64,000 nucleotides of DNA from Nocardia sp. SYP-A9097 (GCF_009649815.1 NZ_WJIC01000001.1:124001-188000); one strand, 5' to 3'. Numbered from the stretch's first letter, positions 9,311-19,471 are shown. Program-made: numbers and translations. The notes: generated by a model from the letters alone, not told the origin.

Positions 9311-10075
9311 TCAGAGCGCGTGTGCGAGAAAGGCTTTGGTGCGTTCATGCGCGGGCTCGTCGAAGACGCGCGCGGGCGGACCCTGTTCGGCAATCCGACC
9401 GGCGTCCAGCAGCACCACGGTGTCGGCGACCTCACGCGCGAAACCCAGTTCGTGCGTGACGATTACGAGGGTGGAACCCGATCGCGCCAGGCCCCGGATG
9501 ACATCGAGCACTTCGCCGACCAGCTGCGGATCCAGTGCCGAGGTGGGCTCGTCGAAGAGCAGTACCCGCGGGCGCAAGGCCAGCGCGCGGGCAATCGCCA
9601 CCCGCTGCTGCTGACCGCCGGAGAGCCGGCGCGGATACTCATCGGCCTTGTCCGCCAAGCCGACTCGGGCCAGCCACTCCAGCGCCTCGGCCCGCGCCTG
9701 GGCCTTCGGCCGGCGCTGCGCACCGATAGGCGCGAACGCCACATTGTCCCGAACGGTCCTGTGCGGAAAGAGATTGAAGTTCTGGAAGACGAATCCGATC
9801 CGCGAACGCTGCCGCAGGATCTCGCGCTCGGGCAGCTCGTGCAGCCGATTGCCGCGGCGGCGGTAGCCGACCAGTTCACCGCCGACCCGGACGGTCCCGG
9901 CATCCACCTTCTCCAGGTGATTGATGGTGCGCAACAGGGTCGACTTACCGGACCCGGACGCCCCGAGAATGACGGTCACCTCACCGGGACGCACCGTCAG
10001 ATCCACCCCGGCCAGCACCTCGAGATCGCCGAAAGACTTTCGGACGCCCCGCAATTCGATCGCGTATTCGCTCAT
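9311..10075 (-). CDS. Amino-acid-type ABC transporter ATPase (GlnQ-like)
   Basis: A 254-residue ATPase with Walker A GASGSGKST (about residues 37-45), Q-loop FQNFNLFPH, signature LSGGQQQRV and Walker B VLLFDEP, followed by the H-loop VTHELGFAREV. These are the standard marks of the polar amino acid uptake subfamily. It overlaps the permease gene by four bases (ATGA). Confidence 0.95.
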   Translation of the reverse strand: MSEYAIELRGVRKSFGDLEVLAGVDLTVRPGEVTVILGASGSGKSTLLRTINHLEKVDAGTVRVGGELVGYRRRGNRLHELPEREILRQRSRIGFVFQNFNLFPHRTVRDNVAFAPIGAQRRPKAQARAEALEWLARVGLADKADEYPRRLSGGQQQRVAIARALALRPRVLLFDEPTSALDPQLVGEVLDVIRGLARSGSTLVIVTHELGFAREVADTVVLLDAGRIAEQGPPARVFDEPAHERTKAFLAHAL

Positions 10076-10950
10076 CGCGCACTGCCCTTCGCGAAGTGCC
10101 GCTCGATGTAGTACTGCGCGATATTCAGAATCGTGGTCAGCACGATGTACCAGACCGTCGCCACCATGAGCAGCGGCACCACCCGGCCATTACGGCCGAA
10201 GATCACCTGCACCTGATAGAACAGCTCCGCGATCGCCATGGTCGAGACGATCGAGGTGCCCTTGAACAGGCTGATCACCTCATTCGCCGCATTGGGCAGA
10301 ATGCCGCGCATGGCCTGCGGCGCGATCACCCCGAAGAACTGCCGATGCCACGGCAGCCCGAGCGCCTTCGCGGCCTCCCACTGCCCCTGATCCACCGAAA
10401 TGATCCCGGCGCGAATGATCTCCGCCGAATACGCGGCCTGATGCAGCGCCAAACCGATGACGGCGGCGGTGAATCCGCTCAGCACACCGTTCACATCGAA
10501 GCGATAGAACTCCGGGCCGAACGGAATACCCACGGACAGCGTCTTGTACAGGTACGCGATATTGAACCAGAAAAGCAGTTGCACGATCAGCGGGATGGAC
10601 CGGAAGAGCCAGACGTAGGACCACGAAATCGCCTTCAGCACCGGGTTTTTCGAGAGCCTGCCGATGGCCAGCCAAATGCCGAGGAAGAATCCGAGCAGGG
10701 TGCCCCACAGGGTCAGCTCGATGGTCACCTGCAATGCCGCCAGCACCGACGCCGCGGTGAGGTATTGCGCGAAGGTGGACCAATCCCAGCCCGGATTGGT
10801 GATCAGGCCGTGCGCGAACTGCGCCACCAGCAGCAGGGCGATCGCGCCGACCACCCACCGCCACGGATGCCGGGCGGGCGCGACGGTCAGCACACTGTCA
10901 TCGGCTACGTCTTCGGTGCGCGAATCCGAAAGCGCGGCAACGGTACTCAT
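10072..10950 (-). CDS. Amino-acid-type ABC transporter permease (HisM/GltK family)
   Basis: A 292-residue membrane protein with an extended cytoplasmic N-terminus (about 30 residues), then five to six hydrophobic segments. The SYVWLFRSIPLIVQLLFW motif and the loop AAYSAEIIRAGIISVDQGQWEAAKALG are the diagnostic permease region contacting the ATPase. A single permease gene suggests a homodimeric channel. Start and stop overlap its neighbours by four bases on both sides. Confidence 0.93.
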   Translation of the reverse strand: MSTVAALSDSRTEDVADDSVLTVAPARHPWRWVVGAIALLLVAQFAHGLITNPGWDWSTFAQYLTAASVLAALQVTIELTLWGTLLGFFLGIWLAIGRLSKNPVLKAISWSYVWLFRSIPLIVQLLFWFNIAYLYKTLSVGIPFGPEFYRFDVNGVLSGFTAAVIGLALHQAAYSAEIIRAGIISVDQGQWEAAKALGLPWHRQFFGVIAPQAMRGILPNAANEVISLFKGTSIVSTMAIAELFYQVQVIFGRNGRVVPLLMVATVWYIVLTTILNIAQYYIERHFAKGSAR

Positions 10951-11471
10951 ACCGCGGCGTCCAGGGCACGGAAACCACTGCGATGGAAGACCAGCGGCTC
11001 GGAATCCGGCCGTGCGCTCAGCCGGTGCACTCGCAACAGCACGACGGCGTGATCACCCGCCGGAACCTGTTCGTGCACAGAGGCTTCCAGCCAGGCCGTG
11101 GCACCCTCGACGAAGGCGGCATTGCCATTCCCGATGTGCAACTCCACATCCCGGAATCGATCCCCGGAACGGGAGCTCAGACTGCGCGCCGCACCCTGCT
11201 GATCATTGCCGAGCAGGCTCAAACCCACCCGGCTCGCCTTCGCCAGCCGCGGCCACGTCTCCGACGAATACTGCACGCACAGCGACACCAGCGGTGGATC
11301 CAGCGAGACCGGCACGAAGGTGCTCACCACCATCCCGTGCGCAACCCCGCCTATCCGCGCGCACACCGCCACCACCCCACTGGGGAAGTGCGCGAACGCT
11401 TTACGCAGATCCGCTCCCTCCACCGAGGAGAGCGCGGCCACACCGTCACGAATCTCGGTCAGCTCACCCAT
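10947..11471 (-). CDS. Flavin reductase family protein (FMN reductase partner)
   Basis: A 174-residue flavin reductase-like (split-barrel) protein. FAHFPSGVVAVCARIGG at residues 26-42 and the VSLDPPLVSLCVQ motif are typical of SnaC/HpaC-type NAD(P)H:FMN reductases, which supply free FMNH2 to two-component monooxygenases. It is the first gene of the operon containing three LLM enzymes, so it is the likely common electron source. The ATG is preceded by only a weak purine stretch. Confidence 0.9.
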   Translation of the reverse strand: MGELTEIRDGVAALSSVEGADLRKAFAHFPSGVVAVCARIGGVAHGMVVSTFVPVSLDPPLVSLCVQYSSETWPRLAKASRVGLSLLGNDQQGAARSLSSRSGDRFRDVELHIGNGNAAFVEGATAWLEASVHEQVPAGDHAVVLLRVHRLSARPDSEPLVFHRSGFRALDAAV

Positions 11472-11539
11472 CGCCCCACTTCATCAGCGGGGCGGCGATA
11501 TCGACAGGATTGAATTCAGGAGGATCGCAACGGAATACG

Positions 11540-11574
11540 AAAACCCCCGCCCGGGTGGTCCGGGCGGGGGTTTT
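11540..11574 (-). terminator. Rho-independent-type terminator downstream of the nocardial secreted protein gene
   Basis: A near-perfect 15-bp GC-rich stem (arms beginning AAAACCCCCGCCCG and its complement) with a short loop, flanked by A and T runs, lies 20 bp past the stop of the leftward gene at 11595. The symmetry means it could act on both strands. It also separates that gene from the promoter region of the monooxygenase operon. Confidence 0.85.
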
Positions 11575-11594
11575 CGTTATCAGGAAGTCGCGAG

Positions 11595-12296
11595 TTACTT
11601 CGGCGCGACGAAAGGCTGGTTGATGGTGGTGAAGTAGTTGTACGCGGCCATGATCGCGACCGGGGCGGTCACGAACAGCTGGCCCGCCAGGGTGCCCATG
11701 AAGCCCATGACGCTCATGCCGACGATGCAACCGACGGCCGCGCCGCCGAGAGCACCGAACATCAGGGTCAGGGTGCCGGTCACGGCACCGGCGGTGGCGC
11801 CACCGATGAGGCAACCCACGGCCGCGCCGCCCATGCCACCGACCAGGGTCGCGATGGTGGCGCCCATGGAGATGGTGTCCGTCATGCGCTTCCAGGCGGC
11901 CTGCTCACGGTCGTACTCCGACTTGAACGGGGCCTGGTTCTCGTACGGCAGGTTGATCGGCTTGTAAACAGCCTTGTCCGCGACGAACTCCGGAGTCAGC
12001 GTCGCGGTGTGATCCGAAATCTGCGCGGCGATCGGGAAGACGTAGTCGTCCACCCGGAAGTTGAGCTCGGTGCCCGCGACGGTGGTGCCGTTCGCGGCCT
12101 TGATCTTGAAGACACCGTCCTCGACGACCATCGAACCACCATCGGTCCGGATGATCGTGTTGACCTCATTGTTGGTGGAGGTGTAGTTGATGACACCCGC
12201 ATCGGCGGCCTCGGGGGCCGCACCGGCGGAGCCCGCAGTGACGCCCAGGGCAGCGATCAGCAGCGCCGCGGTAGCGGCGAATTTCTTCGAAAGCAT
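11595..12296 (-). CDS. Nocardial secreted protein with glycine-rich hydrophobic C-terminus (copy 2)
   Basis: A 233-residue protein with a Sec signal peptide (MLSKKFAATAALLIAALG, cleaved near AGAAPEA), a beta-rich domain containing VVEDGVFKIKAANGTTVAG, and a C-terminal third made of glycine-zipper-like hydrophobic repeats (GATIATLVGGMGGAAVG). It is a paralogue of the next gene. Start is the ATG preceded by GAGGA; an in-frame ATG six codons upstream is possible. Such proteins are very common in Nocardia; function unknown, though the hydrophobic tail suggests membrane or envelope association. Confidence 0.85.
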   Translation of the reverse strand: MLSKKFAATAALLIAALGVTAGSAGAAPEAADAGVINYTSTNNEVNTIIRTDGGSMVVEDGVFKIKAANGTTVAGTELNFRVDDYVFPIAAQISDHTATLTPEFVADKAVYKPINLPYENQAPFKSEYDREQAAWKRMTDTISMGATIATLVGGMGGAAVGCLIGGATAGAVTGTLTLMFGALGGAAVGCIVGMSVMGFMGTLAGQLFVTAPVAIMAAYNYFTTINQPFVAPK

Positions 12297-12374
12297 GTGT
12301 TCGGTTTTCCTCATCAGGCAGTCCGCAGGGGGAACCTGAAGATCGAAACCCTGTGACGAGAACACGAGATGACT

Positions 12375-12414
12375 CGAGGATGCCCGCAACATGAACAGTT
12401 GCGCGGCACCCTCG
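12375..12414 (-). terminator. Hairpin downstream of the first nocardial secreted protein gene
   Basis: Imperfect inverted repeat (CGAGGATGCCCGCAAC against GTTGCGCGGCACCCTCG) starting 20 bp past the stop of the leftward gene at 12434. No strong T run follows, so it may terminate or only stabilise the upstream message. Confidence 0.5.
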
Positions 12415-12433
12415 AATTCACCCAGCGTAATAA

Positions 12434-13132
12434 CTATTTCGCCGGTGTCACCGACGGCTGATTGATTGTCGTGAAATACTGCGCCGCAGCCAGAATGGCG
12501 ACCGGAGCGGTCACGAAGATCTGACCCGCGACAGTGCCGAGAAAACCCACCAGGCTCGCGCCGATAACGCAGCCGCCGAGCGGACCGGTGCCGAACAACA
12601 GCGCCAGAGGAGCCGTCGCGGCGACCGCGACACCGGCGCCGAGCACGCAACCCAGGGCCGCTCCGCCGATACCACCGACCAGGGTGCCGATGGTGGCGCC
12701 CGCGGAGATGGTACTGGTCAGGCGGGTCCAGGCGGCCACCTCACGGTCGTAATCGGACTTCCACGGGGCCTGGTTCTCATAGGGCAGGGCCACCGGCTGA
12801 TAGACCGCGTGCGCCTGGTCGAACTGCGGGGTCAGGGTCGCGGTGCGGTCCTTGATCTGCGCCGCGATCGGGAAGACGAAATCGTCCACCCGGAAGCTCA
12901 ATTCGGTGCCCGCCACCGTGCTGCCGTCGGCGGCCTTGACCTTGAAAACACCGTTCTCGACCACGAGCGAACCCGCATCGGTGCGCACCACCGTATCGGT
13001 CTCGGTATTGGTCAGGCTGTAATTGATCGCACCCGCATCGGCCTGGGCCGGTGCCGCGCCCGCGGTCCCGGTGGCCGCGCCCAGTGCCGCGATCACCAGC
13101 GCCGCGATACCGGCGTATTTCCTCATCTTCAT
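12434..13132 (-). CDS. Nocardial secreted protein with glycine-rich hydrophobic C-terminus (copy 1)
   Basis: A 232-residue paralogue of the gene downstream, clearly alignable along its whole length (YENQAPWKSDYDREVAAW here, YENQAPFKSEYDREQAAW there). The start MKMRKYAGIAALV has an excellent ribosome site, GAGGAAG seven bases upstream; an upstream in-frame extension is excluded. It has a signal peptide ending near GAAPAQA, a beta-rich domain and a glycine-zipper hydrophobic C-terminus. The pair arose by tandem duplication. No known enzyme motif. Confidence 0.87.
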   Translation of the reverse strand: MKMRKYAGIAALVIAALGAATGTAGAAPAQADAGAINYSLTNTETDTVVRTDAGSLVVENGVFKVKAADGSTVAGTELSFRVDDFVFPIAAQIKDRTATLTPQFDQAHAVYQPVALPYENQAPWKSDYDREVAAWTRLTSTISAGATIGTLVGGIGGAALGCVLGAGVAVAATAPLALLFGTGPLGGCVIGASLVGFLGTVAGQIFVTAPVAILAAAQYFTTINQPSVTPAK

Positions 13133-13246
13133 TGGTACTGCTTCCTCGCCACTGCCGAAACGAACTGATGGCGGCAAGCATTAAGCAAACGGCGCGATTA
13201 CCCGAGGTTAAAAACCAGCTTGATTCGATCGGGTGCGCGCGAGGTA

Positions 13247-13825
13247 CTATTTCGCCTTGGCGGCGGCCTTGGCTTGTTTCTTGAATTCCCGTACCTGGGA
13301 CAGGGATTCGGCATCGGTGACATCGGCGACCGAACGGCGGGAGCCGTCCTCGCCATACGCACCGGCGGCCTCACGCCAGCCTCTGCCGGTGAAGCCTTTC
13401 TGTTTTCCCAAGAGCGCCAGGAAGATTCGCGCCTTCTGATCGCCGAAACCGGGAAGAGCCTTCAGCCGCTTCAGGACTTCCTTACCGTCCGGGTCGCCGG
13501 CCATCCACAGGCCGGAGGTCTCACCGTCATAGTGCTCGCCGATGTAGTGGGCCAATTCCTGCACCCGGCGGGCCATGGACCGGCCGTAGCGGTGGATGGC
13601 GGGCGGAGTGGCCGCCAGCTCCTCGAATTCGGCGGGATCGGCGGCGGCGATCCTATGGATATCGAAGCCGCCCATCCGATCGGCGATCTTCTGCGGGCCG
13701 CGGAAAGCATGCTCCATCGGGAACTGCTGATCCAGGGTCATACCCACCAAAAGCGCGAAATCGTCCGCCGTGAGCAGGGCGTCGGCGGCAGGGTCCTGAG
13801 CAATACACACAGCGCGACTCACCAT
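13247..13825 (-). CDS. HhH-GPD-type base excision DNA repair protein
   Basis: A 192-residue protein in which RLKALPGFGDQKARIFLALL is a helix-hairpin-helix followed by the helix seen in HhH-GPD glycosylases, and QDPAADALLTADDFALLVGMTLDQQFPMEHA is the characteristic N-terminus of this actinobacterial family. Start is taken at MVSRAVCIAQ, since longer in-frame starts would overlap the divergent methyltransferase. The lysine-rich C-terminus (KKQAKAAAKAK) may add DNA contact. Likely removes a damaged base; lesion specificity unknown. Confidence 0.82.
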   Translation of the reverse strand: MVSRAVCIAQDPAADALLTADDFALLVGMTLDQQFPMEHAFRGPQKIADRMGGFDIHRIAAADPAEFEELAATPPAIHRYGRSMARRVQELAHYIGEHYDGETSGLWMAGDPDGKEVLKRLKALPGFGDQKARIFLALLGKQKGFTGRGWREAAGAYGEDGSRRSVADVTDAESLSQVREFKKQAKAAAKAK

Positions 13826-13886
13826 TGGGCGATTCTCCCACCCATCCTCGGTTGCGGTGACGCGGGTCACGACTAGTCTCGTCGAC

Positions 13887-14738
13887 ATGCCCGACACCAT
13901 GGCTATTTCTAGAGTGGGAACCATGCCGCACAGTGGCGCCGCCGGCTCTCGACCGGACCGTTTCGACCGCGAAGGCCAGGATCAACTGGTCGATGTCCAG
14001 GATTTGCAGGCCGCCCTACCCGGAATTCGGCGGCTGCGGAACTGGGCGCAGGACGCACTGGCACTGCAACCCGGCGAAAATGCTGTCGATATCGGATCCG
14101 GCACCGGATCCGAGGTCTTCGCCTTCGCCGACCGGGTCGGCCCCACCGGGACCGCGCTCGGGGTGGAGCCCGATCCGCAATTGCTCTCGGCCGCCGAACG
14201 GCGCTCGAAGCAGCACGAATCCACCGCGAAATTCGTCTCCGGGGACGCGTACGGCCTGCCCCTCGGCAGCGAGACCTTCGACGCGGCGCTGTGCGAGCGC
14301 GTCTTCCAGCACTTGACCTCACCCGCCCGCGCGGCCGGTGAGATCGCGCGTGTGCTCAAGCCCGGCGGGCGCGTGGTGGTCATGGACAGCGACTGGGGTA
14401 CGGCGGTCGTGCACCCGGGCGACCGGAACGTGGTGCACCAGGTCATCGAGACCATGGTCGCCGGAACCACCAATCCGTTCGCGGGGCGGCGGCTCGCCGG
14501 ACAGCTCACCGCGGCCGGACTGGTCGTGGACGATATCGGCTCGCACGCGCTCGTCCAGGACGGCGGTATCGGCGCGGGTGCGCTGGTGGCGCGGATCGCG
14601 GATATGTCGGTGGCGCGCGGATCGATCACCGAGGCGCAGCGGGATCAGCTCATCGCCGATCTGGAGGCGGGAGCCGCGAGCGGCGATATCCACCTGTCGG
14701 TGACCATCTTCGCGGTGCTGGCCCACAAGCCCGCCTGA
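13887..14738 (+). CDS. SAM-dependent class I methyltransferase
   Basis: A protein of up to 283 residues with the SAM-binding motif VDIGSGTGSEVFAFADRVG and the downstream ERVFQHL and ARVLKPGGRVVVMDSDWG motifs of ubiE-like methyltransferases. Possible starts are ATGs at 13887, 13899 and 13923; the last has AGAGTGGGA just upstream and is equally likely. The gene is divergent from the repair gene and convergent with the aminotransferase. Substrate unknown. Confidence 0.85.
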   Translation: MPDTMAISRVGTMPHSGAAGSRPDRFDREGQDQLVDVQDLQAALPGIRRLRNWAQDALALQPGENAVDIGSGTGSEVFAFADRVGPTGTALGVEPDPQLLSAAERRSKQHESTAKFVSGDAYGLPLGSETFDAALCERVFQHLTSPARAAGEIARVLKPGGRVVVMDSDWGTAVVHPGDRNVVHQVIETMVAGTTNPFAGRRLAGQLTAAGLVVDDIGSHALVQDGGIGAGALVARIADMSVARGSITEAQRDQLIADLEAGAASGDIHLSVTIFAVLAHKPA

Positions 14739-14821
14739 GATACGAACCGACGAGATTCTCAACGCGACAACTGATTTCGCGAGCCGAGGGTAACTCGTCG
14801 GGTACGGCCGAAACGTGACCA

Positions 14822-14862
14822 GTGCGCCAACCGCCGGCACGCGTTGCCAGCGGTTGGCGCAC
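14822..14862. terminator. Bidirectional terminator between convergent genes
   Basis: Perfect 13-bp inverted repeat (GTGCGCCAACCGC and complement) with a 15-base loop in the 137-bp gap between the convergent methyltransferase and aminotransferase genes. Placement fits termination in both directions; no T run is obvious. Confidence 0.65.
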
Positions 14863-14875
14863 CCGAGCCGTGCGC

Positions 14876-16240
<1,365 letters not shown>

Positions 16241-16315
16241 TTACTTGGTATGTCCGGCCGAGGGGGAGCTATATATCGCCCACGCACACCCGGAAGATCC
16301 GCCCCGAAAATTAAA

Positions 16316-16405
16316 GGGGACCCAGCGCACCCGGCAGAGCCCGTTGACCCTTGCTGCCTTCCGGCCCTGGGGGAGTTCACAGGATGCGCGCCGCGCTGGA
16401 TCCGT
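16316..16405 (-). ncRNA. ffs: Signal recognition particle RNA (4.5S, small bacterial type)
   Basis: Read on the minus strand, the segment contains the SRP domain IV core AGGGCCGGAAGGCAGCAAGGG, closed by a long helix whose ends are GGATCCAGCGC and GCGCTGGGTCC. The tetraloop GGAA and the asymmetric internal loop AGCA that bind Ffh are present. Length of about 90 nt fits the small bacterial SRP RNA. It guides Ffh to ribosomes making membrane proteins. Exact ends are approximate. Confidence 0.93.
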
Positions 16406-16506
16406 CGGCCAGTGTAGCGGCTCATGGATGCCTTCGCCGACGGGGGTCGATACGATCCTTCCGACATCGCGGGGTGACCCGCTCAGTACCGGAGGGGAAA
16501 CCAGTA

Positions 16507-17508
16507 GTGACGAGCTCAGGACCCGGCGGGCCCCAGGATCCCGCCAATCACCAGGAGACCGCGCAGTGGTGGGCCACCCCGCCCACCGGAACCGATGCGG
16601 GCCAGCCGGTGGTCGGCGCGGATCCCACCATGCTCAACTACGGCACCGCCGGAGCGCAGTACACCCCACCGGCACAAGCGTTTCCGCCCGCGCAGGGCTA
16701 CCAGTCCGCGCCGAACTACCAGGCCGCGCCGGCGTATCAACAGCCCGCGCAGCCCGGATACGCGCAGCCGCAGTTCAGCCCGCCGCAGCAGCCGCCCATG
16801 AGCGGCGGATACAACTACGCGCCGCAGCCGCCCTCGGGTGGTGGCGGTAAAGCCGGTTGGATCATCGGCATCGTGGTGGGTTTGGTGGTGATCGTCGGTA
16901 TCGGTATCGGCGTGATCGCGCTCACCAGTAAGGACAAACCGCTCAGTCCGCTCGGTGATGACAAGAAGAAGACGATGGACGGCAACTACAGCATGGACAA
17001 GGTCGGCAATGCGTGCAGCCTGATCGATCCGACCGTGCTGACCAAGTGGTCCTCCACCTCCAAGGGCAATCCCGAACACTCCGAGACCAAGCCCACCGAT
17101 TACAGCGGCGGCCGCCTGTCCTGCACCGCCGGCTACTCCGGCCAGTCCAGCACCAGCAAGTACCACACCAACGAGGCCGACATCACCCTCGATGTGGACT
17201 TCAACAGCGCCTACGGCAAACCCGACTACGACTCCTGGAAGACCTACGACACCGGCACCACCGGCAGCGGCCGCTCCTCCGGCGACATCACCGGCCTGGG
17301 CTCACAGGCGTACTGGCACGCCGAAACCCGCGACTACTCCTCCTTCACCGTCCTCGACTACACCGTCGCCGCCCAGGACAGCAATGTCTCGGTCAAGGTC
17401 AAGATCAGCGTCGACCGCGGCAGCGGCGAAACCATCACCAAGGACGACGTAGCCCAAATCGCCAAAGACCAGGTCCAGAAGGCATTGAACGGCCTCCGCA
17501 AAAAGTGA
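16507..17508 (+). CDS. Membrane-anchored DUF3558-like exported protein
   Basis: A 333-residue protein starting at GTG with GGAGGGG nine bases upstream. Residues 1-115 are Pro/Gln/Ala/Tyr-rich and disordered; a single membrane segment (IIGIVVGLVVIVGIGIGVIAL) follows; the rest is an extracytoplasmic domain with the pattern NACSLIDPTVL and a second Cys (LSCTAGYSG), resembling actinobacterial DUF3558 proteins. It lies just upstream of the tRNA-Ser and is the last host protein before the prophage. Function unknown. Confidence 0.8.
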   Translation: MTSSGPGGPQDPANHQETAQWWATPPTGTDAGQPVVGADPTMLNYGTAGAQYTPPAQAFPPAQGYQSAPNYQAAPAYQQPAQPGYAQPQFSPPQQPPMSGGYNYAPQPPSGGGGKAGWIIGIVVGLVVIVGIGIGVIALTSKDKPLSPLGDDKKKTMDGNYSMDKVGNACSLIDPTVLTKWSSTSKGNPEHSETKPTDYSGGRLSCTAGYSGQSSTSKYHTNEADITLDVDFNSAYGKPDYDSWKTYDTGTTGSGRSSGDITGLGSQAYWHAETRDYSSFTVLDYTVAAQDSNVSVKVKISVDRGSGETITKDDVAQIAKDQVQKALNGLRKK

Positions 17509-17571
17509 TCGAGCTCGCCCCGATCTTCGCGATTTGCTTTCCACAGGGGGTCCCCCGGTATATTGCTCCAC

Positions 17572-17659
17572 GGAGGATTCGCCTAGTGGCCTATGGCGCT
17601 CGCCTGGAACGCGGGTTGGGTTAACGCCCTCAGGGGTTCAAATCCCCTATCCTCCGCCA
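17572..17659 (+). tRNA. tRNA-Ser(GGA), prophage integration target
   Basis: Acceptor GGAGGAT pairs with ATCCTCC; D arm GCCTAGTGGCCTATGGC; anticodon arm CTCGC-CTGGAAC-GCGGG gives anticodon GGA (codons UCC/UCU); a long class II variable arm and T arm AGGGG-TTCAAAT-CCCCT follow; CCA is encoded. The phage integrase begins 137 bp downstream in the same direction, so this gene is the attachment site and remains intact on this side. Confidence 0.95.
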
Positions 17660-17662
17660 GGG
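17636..17662. other. Probable attL core (3' end of tRNA-Ser)
   Basis: Tyrosine integrases commonly use the T arm and acceptor end of a tRNA as the crossover region. Here the tRNA 3' end is the last host-like sequence and the integrase gene follows. The matching attR copy should occur beyond the right edge of the window; no second copy of this tRNA end is seen inside it. Exact core limits are inferred. Confidence 0.55.
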
Positions 17663-17795
17663 AAAGACCCTGGTCAGGGATGGTTTTTCCGTTCCTGACC
17701 AGGGGCCATGGCAACAGCCACGGCAACACACCCTGTGAACGGTCTCTGCGGGTAGTCGGCTAACCAAGCCCCGACCACCGACAGGACCACCGCAG

Positions 17796-18953
17796 ATGGC
17801 ATCCATCCGCACACGCACCGACAGCGGCGGCAACACCACATATCAGCTGCAGTACAGGCACAACGGTAAGCAGCCGTCGATCGAGTTCGTCGACTACGCC
17901 GACGCAGTGAAGTGGCGAAATATCTTCAATGACCGCGGCTCTGCGATGGCATTGGAAATGCTGCGCATCGAAGACAGTGACAGCCCATGCCCGCGACTGC
18001 ACCAGGCCGGCATCGACTACATCGACAGCCTCACGCGAGCCAATGAAGGCACACGCAAACGCTATTCGCGATATATGGCCAACGACATCGAGCCGTTCTT
18101 CCACGCGAACTTACCTGTGGATGCGGTCACATCGGCCGCGGTGTCCCGCTGGATTAATCACATGGTCCGCGACCAACACGCGTCACCGAAAACCGTTGCC
18201 AACAAACACGGGTTTCTCTATGGCCTGATGCAGTGGCTGCACCAATCAGAGGCCATCACCAAGAACCCGTGCAAGGGAACGAAACTGCCGGTGGTCAATC
18301 AGGCAGAGATGTGTTTCTTGGAGCCGGACGAATTCGCCGCGCTGCACCAGGCGCTGCCCGAGGAATGGCGTTTTCTGGTGCTGTTCCTTGTCAGCTCCGG
18401 TGTGCGGTGGGGTGAGGCGACGGCGCTGCAGGTCGGGCACATCGACCGCAAGCGGTGCACGGCGCGGATCCGGCAGGCGTGGACGTACACCGGTGGTGCG
18501 CGCGTTCTCGGCCCGACGAAAACTAAGAAGTCCAAACGGACTATCAACCTCGATGCCGATCTGGTGGCGAGTCTTCCGCTGTCCGGCCGGCCTTACAAGT
18601 CGTGGCTGTTCACGAACAGCAACGGTGACCCGGTGCAGATCAGCACGTTCTATAAGCAGGTGTGGGTGCCGACGGTGCGGCGGATGCAGCTCGACCCGGC
18701 GGATCCGCTGAACGGGAAGGCGCCGCGGATCCATGATCTGCGCCATACGTGCGCGTCGTGGATGCTCGACGACGGGGTGCCGATCGGTGATGTCCAGGAA
18801 CACATGGGACACGAGAGCATCCAGACCACGAAGGATCGATACGGGCATGTTTCGCGTGATGCCGGGAAGCGGGCGGCGGCGGCGATCAGCAAGCGGCTGC
18901 CGAAGGCGGGCCCGCGCAAGCTGACGGCCGTACGGAACGGGGCGGCGGCATGA
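17796..18953 (+). CDS. Phage tyrosine integrase
   Basis: A 385-residue tyrosine recombinase. It has an N-terminal arm-binding region, a SAM-like core-binding domain (about residues 65-160) and a catalytic domain with Arg204 (SSGVRWGEA), His313 and Arg316 (HDLRH), His339 (MGHES) and the nucleophile Tyr349 (KDRYGHV). All catalytic residues are present, so it should be active in integrating the prophage into the adjacent tRNA-Ser. Its stop overlaps the next gene by four bases (ATGA). Confidence 0.96.
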   Translation: MASIRTRTDSGGNTTYQLQYRHNGKQPSIEFVDYADAVKWRNIFNDRGSAMALEMLRIEDSDSPCPRLHQAGIDYIDSLTRANEGTRKRYSRYMANDIEPFFHANLPVDAVTSAAVSRWINHMVRDQHASPKTVANKHGFLYGLMQWLHQSEAITKNPCKGTKLPVVNQAEMCFLEPDEFAALHQALPEEWRFLVLFLVSSGVRWGEATALQVGHIDRKRCTARIRQAWTYTGGARVLGPTKTKKSKRTINLDADLVASLPLSGRPYKSWLFTNSNGDPVQISTFYKQVWVPTVRRMQLDPADPLNGKAPRIHDLRHTCASWMLDDGVPIGDVQEHMGHESIQTTKDRYGHVSRDAGKRAAAAISKRLPKAGPRKLTAVRNGAAA

Positions 18954-19471
18954 TCGGCATCGAACAGGTTCTCGACACCGCGGACTATCGCACCATCGCG
19001 GAACAGATCCCGGACCAGTGGCGCCCGCTGTCGGGGTTCCTCGCGGTGACGGGTATGCGATTGGGTGAGGCAGCCGCGCTCAGAGTGGACGATATCGACG
19101 CCGGTGCCGGACTGTGCCAGGTCTCCCGTACCTGGGTGCCTGGTGTGCGGTGCTGGTATCTGCAGTCCGCCAGGGTGGTTCGCTGCGTGCAGATGCCCGA
19201 GGTGATCGTCGAAGCGCTCGACCTCGACCGCACCGATGAGGAACTGTTCCGTGTCGACCGGGCTGCGGGGCCTGGCCTGATCCATCGGTACCGGAAGGTG
19301 TGGGCGCACGCGGTGAATGTGGTTGCCGCAGATTTGGACCGCCGGCCCCGCGTGAACGCGTTGCGGCAGATGTGCGGTGCGCAGCTGCTGAATGCTGGTG
19401 TGCCGGTGGAGGAAGTGGCGGCGCAGCTCGGCAGTAGCACGCTCGCCGTGTTGCGTTTGCCGACTGCCTGA
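18950..19471 (+). CDS. Degenerate tyrosine-recombinase-domain protein coupled to integrase
   Basis: A 173-residue protein matching only the catalytic domain of tyrosine recombinases. The first Arg box (TGMRLGEAAALRVDDID) is intact, but the HxxR box reads NALRQ, losing the histidine, and the protein ends before any nucleophilic tyrosine (QLGSSTLAVLRLPTA). It lacks the arm- and core-binding domains. The ATGA overlap with the integrase implies coupled translation. It may be a decaying fragment or an accessory regulator of integration; it cannot cut DNA in the usual way. Confidence 0.75.
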   Translation: MIGIEQVLDTADYRTIAEQIPDQWRPLSGFLAVTGMRLGEAAALRVDDIDAGAGLCQVSRTWVPGVRCWYLQSARVVRCVQMPEVIVEALDLDRTDEELFRVDRAAGPGLIHRYRKVWAHAVNVVAADLDRRPRVNALRQMCGAQLLNAGVPVEEVAAQLGSSTLAVLRLPTA

